A model generated the notes under the pieces. It did no database searches. It was not told where the DNA came from and saw only the letters and a list, made by a program, of their open reading frames with translations. The position numbers were made by a program, and so were the translations under genes. From Flavobacteriales bacterium (GTDB lineage: Bacteria; Bacteroidota; Bacteroidia; Flavobacteriales_D; Crocinitomicaceae): DNA of 64,000 bases. Of the stretch, positions 63,411 to 64,000 are shown in pieces. Every line of letters begins with the position of its first letter. Positions within the stretch are counted from its first letter, which is position 1. The stretch lies in contig JAKSBJ010000223.1 of assembly GCA_022361195.1 (NCBI GenBank), positions 81,226 to 145,225 of the forward strand, in the 5' to 3' direction.

Positions 63411-64000
63411 ATGAGACTTAATTACGTTTTTAAGCTCCTATTATTAGGGGTTTTTGGATTGTTTAGTGCACAAATGTTTGCTCAAACAACCTACAATTTT
63501 ACGGGGTCAATTGACACCTACACAGTACCTCCCGGTATTAATTCCATTCAAATTGAAGCCAACGGAGCTGCCGGAGGAGATGGTAGTGCCGGAACTGGTG
63601 GACTTGGAGCGCAAATGATTGGAACATTTGCAGTGACTCCAGGACAAGTATTAGACATTATGGTAGGAGAACAACCACCCGGAGGAAACGGTGGTGGAGG
63701 TGGAACCTTTGTAGTAGACCAAGCTACAGGTACTCCTTTAATCGTTGCCGGAGGTGGTGGCGGTGGTGCCGGATCTTGTTGTGGAGTTGTTCACAACGGA
63801 CAACCTGGTGTAACTACTGAAGACGGAACTGCTGGTTTAAATGCATCAGGAGGAACTGGAGCAGGAGGAATTGGCGGAAACGGAGGGGATGTTGGAACCA
63901 ACGGTCAATGTGGTGGAGCCGGAGGAGGTTTCTTGACTGACGGTGATGATGGATTCGGAGGATCTACCGGAGGTGCAGCTTACGTAAACGGTGGAGCTGG
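63411..64000 (+). CDS. Glycine-rich secreted protein (5' part, runs off the window)
   Basis: Open from ATG at 63411 to the window end, at least 196 residues. A signal peptide (KLLLLGVFGLFSAQMFAQ) is followed by YNFTGSIDTYTVPPGINSIQIEANGA (in part), the start of a glycine-rich beta domain that I recognise from Bacteroidota surface proteins: a repeated pattern of G-G-x-G loops with VTPGQVLDIMVGE and a Cys-Cys pair at SCCGV. About a third of the visible residues are glycine. A T9SS tail would be expected at its missing C-terminus. The 116 bases after lysC hold no gene and no exact promoter match. Confidence 0.82.
   Translation, partial: MRLNYVFKLLLLGVFGLFSAQMFAQTTYNFTGSIDTYTVPPGINSIQIEANGAAGGDGSAGTGGLGAQMIGTFAVTPGQVLDIMVGEQPPGGNGGGGGTFVVDQATGTPLIVAGGGGGGAGSCCGVVHNGQPGVTTEDGTAGLNASGGTGAGGIGGNGGDVGTNGQCGGAGGGFLTDGDDGFGGSTGGAAYVNGGA

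Noticed and set aside
63600..64000. Tandem DNA repeat or CRISPR-like pattern in GGAGG-rich sequence
   Set aside because: It is a glycine-rich coding region with irregular spacing; no direct repeat of fixed length and no spacers.
1..64000. Mobile elements, prophage, CRISPR-Cas or a toxin-antitoxin pair
   Set aside because: No transposase, integrase, phage gene, cas gene or matching array was seen; the small genes have no partner gene overlap.

Overview
The window is a stretch of Bacteroidota chromosome, most likely from the order Flavobacteriales. The signs are type IX secretion (T9SS) C-terminal sorting domains, a PorP/SprF protein, an alternative complex III (act) locus feeding a cytochrome oxidase, families typical of the phylum (DUF6029, Omp28, IPExxxVDY), AT-rich DNA, little Shine-Dalgarno signal and repeated matches to the phylum's TTTG / TAnnTTTG promoter. 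I cannot fix the family or genus. I see no rRNA, tRNA, CRISPR array, insertion sequence or phage gene, and no gene-free stretch over 300 bases.

Layout. 1-5077 (+): the 3' end of a T9SS-exported Omp28-like protein, a TlpA-type thioredoxin, a DUF6029 predicted outer-membrane barrel and two tandem Omp28 lipoproteins, each with a CxxC pair. 5373-7550: a small orphan gene, then queG and ruvB on the minus strand. 7637-19836 (-): an actABCDEF-coxBA respiratory locus. It encodes a quinol:cytochrome c oxidoreductase (alternative complex III) and the two core subunits of an aa3-type oxidase. 20104-25167: a SPOR-domain protein facing the rimP-nusA-infB transcription/translation operon. 25278-32403: a cyclase-family hydrolase, an IPExxxVDY protein with pyruvate kinase, a membrane protein, a large lamin-tail surface protein and asd. 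32457-41927 (-): an ABC substrate-binding lipoprotein, PorP/SprF, then the cluster pepA-like / pdxA / DUF177 / rpmF / fabH / accB / accC.

42163-51122 (+): a CHU_C-type surface protein with ribE, a degenerate phosphatase-OmpA-OmpA fusion, a DUF3179 protein, a flippase-like membrane protein, an SRPBCC protein and a small secreted protein. 51232-55366 (-): an M48 lipoprotein protease, a PAP2-like membrane protein overlapping rpoN, and a T9SS cargo protein. 55505-63294: dprA, then a sucA-sucB operon with a trailing membrane gene, a small conserved-looking protein and aspartate kinase. 63411-64000: the 5' part of a glycine-rich secreted protein that runs out of the window.

Functionally, most of the window is housekeeping (respiration, TCA cycle, fatty acid initiation, translation, aspartate-family amino acids) interleaved with cell-surface and secretion genes. 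The least explained parts are the thioredoxin-fold/Omp28/DUF6029 cluster at the left end, the phosphatase-OmpA fusion at 45481, the His-rich tails on four respiratory subunits, and a hairpin leader in front of rimP-nusA-infB.
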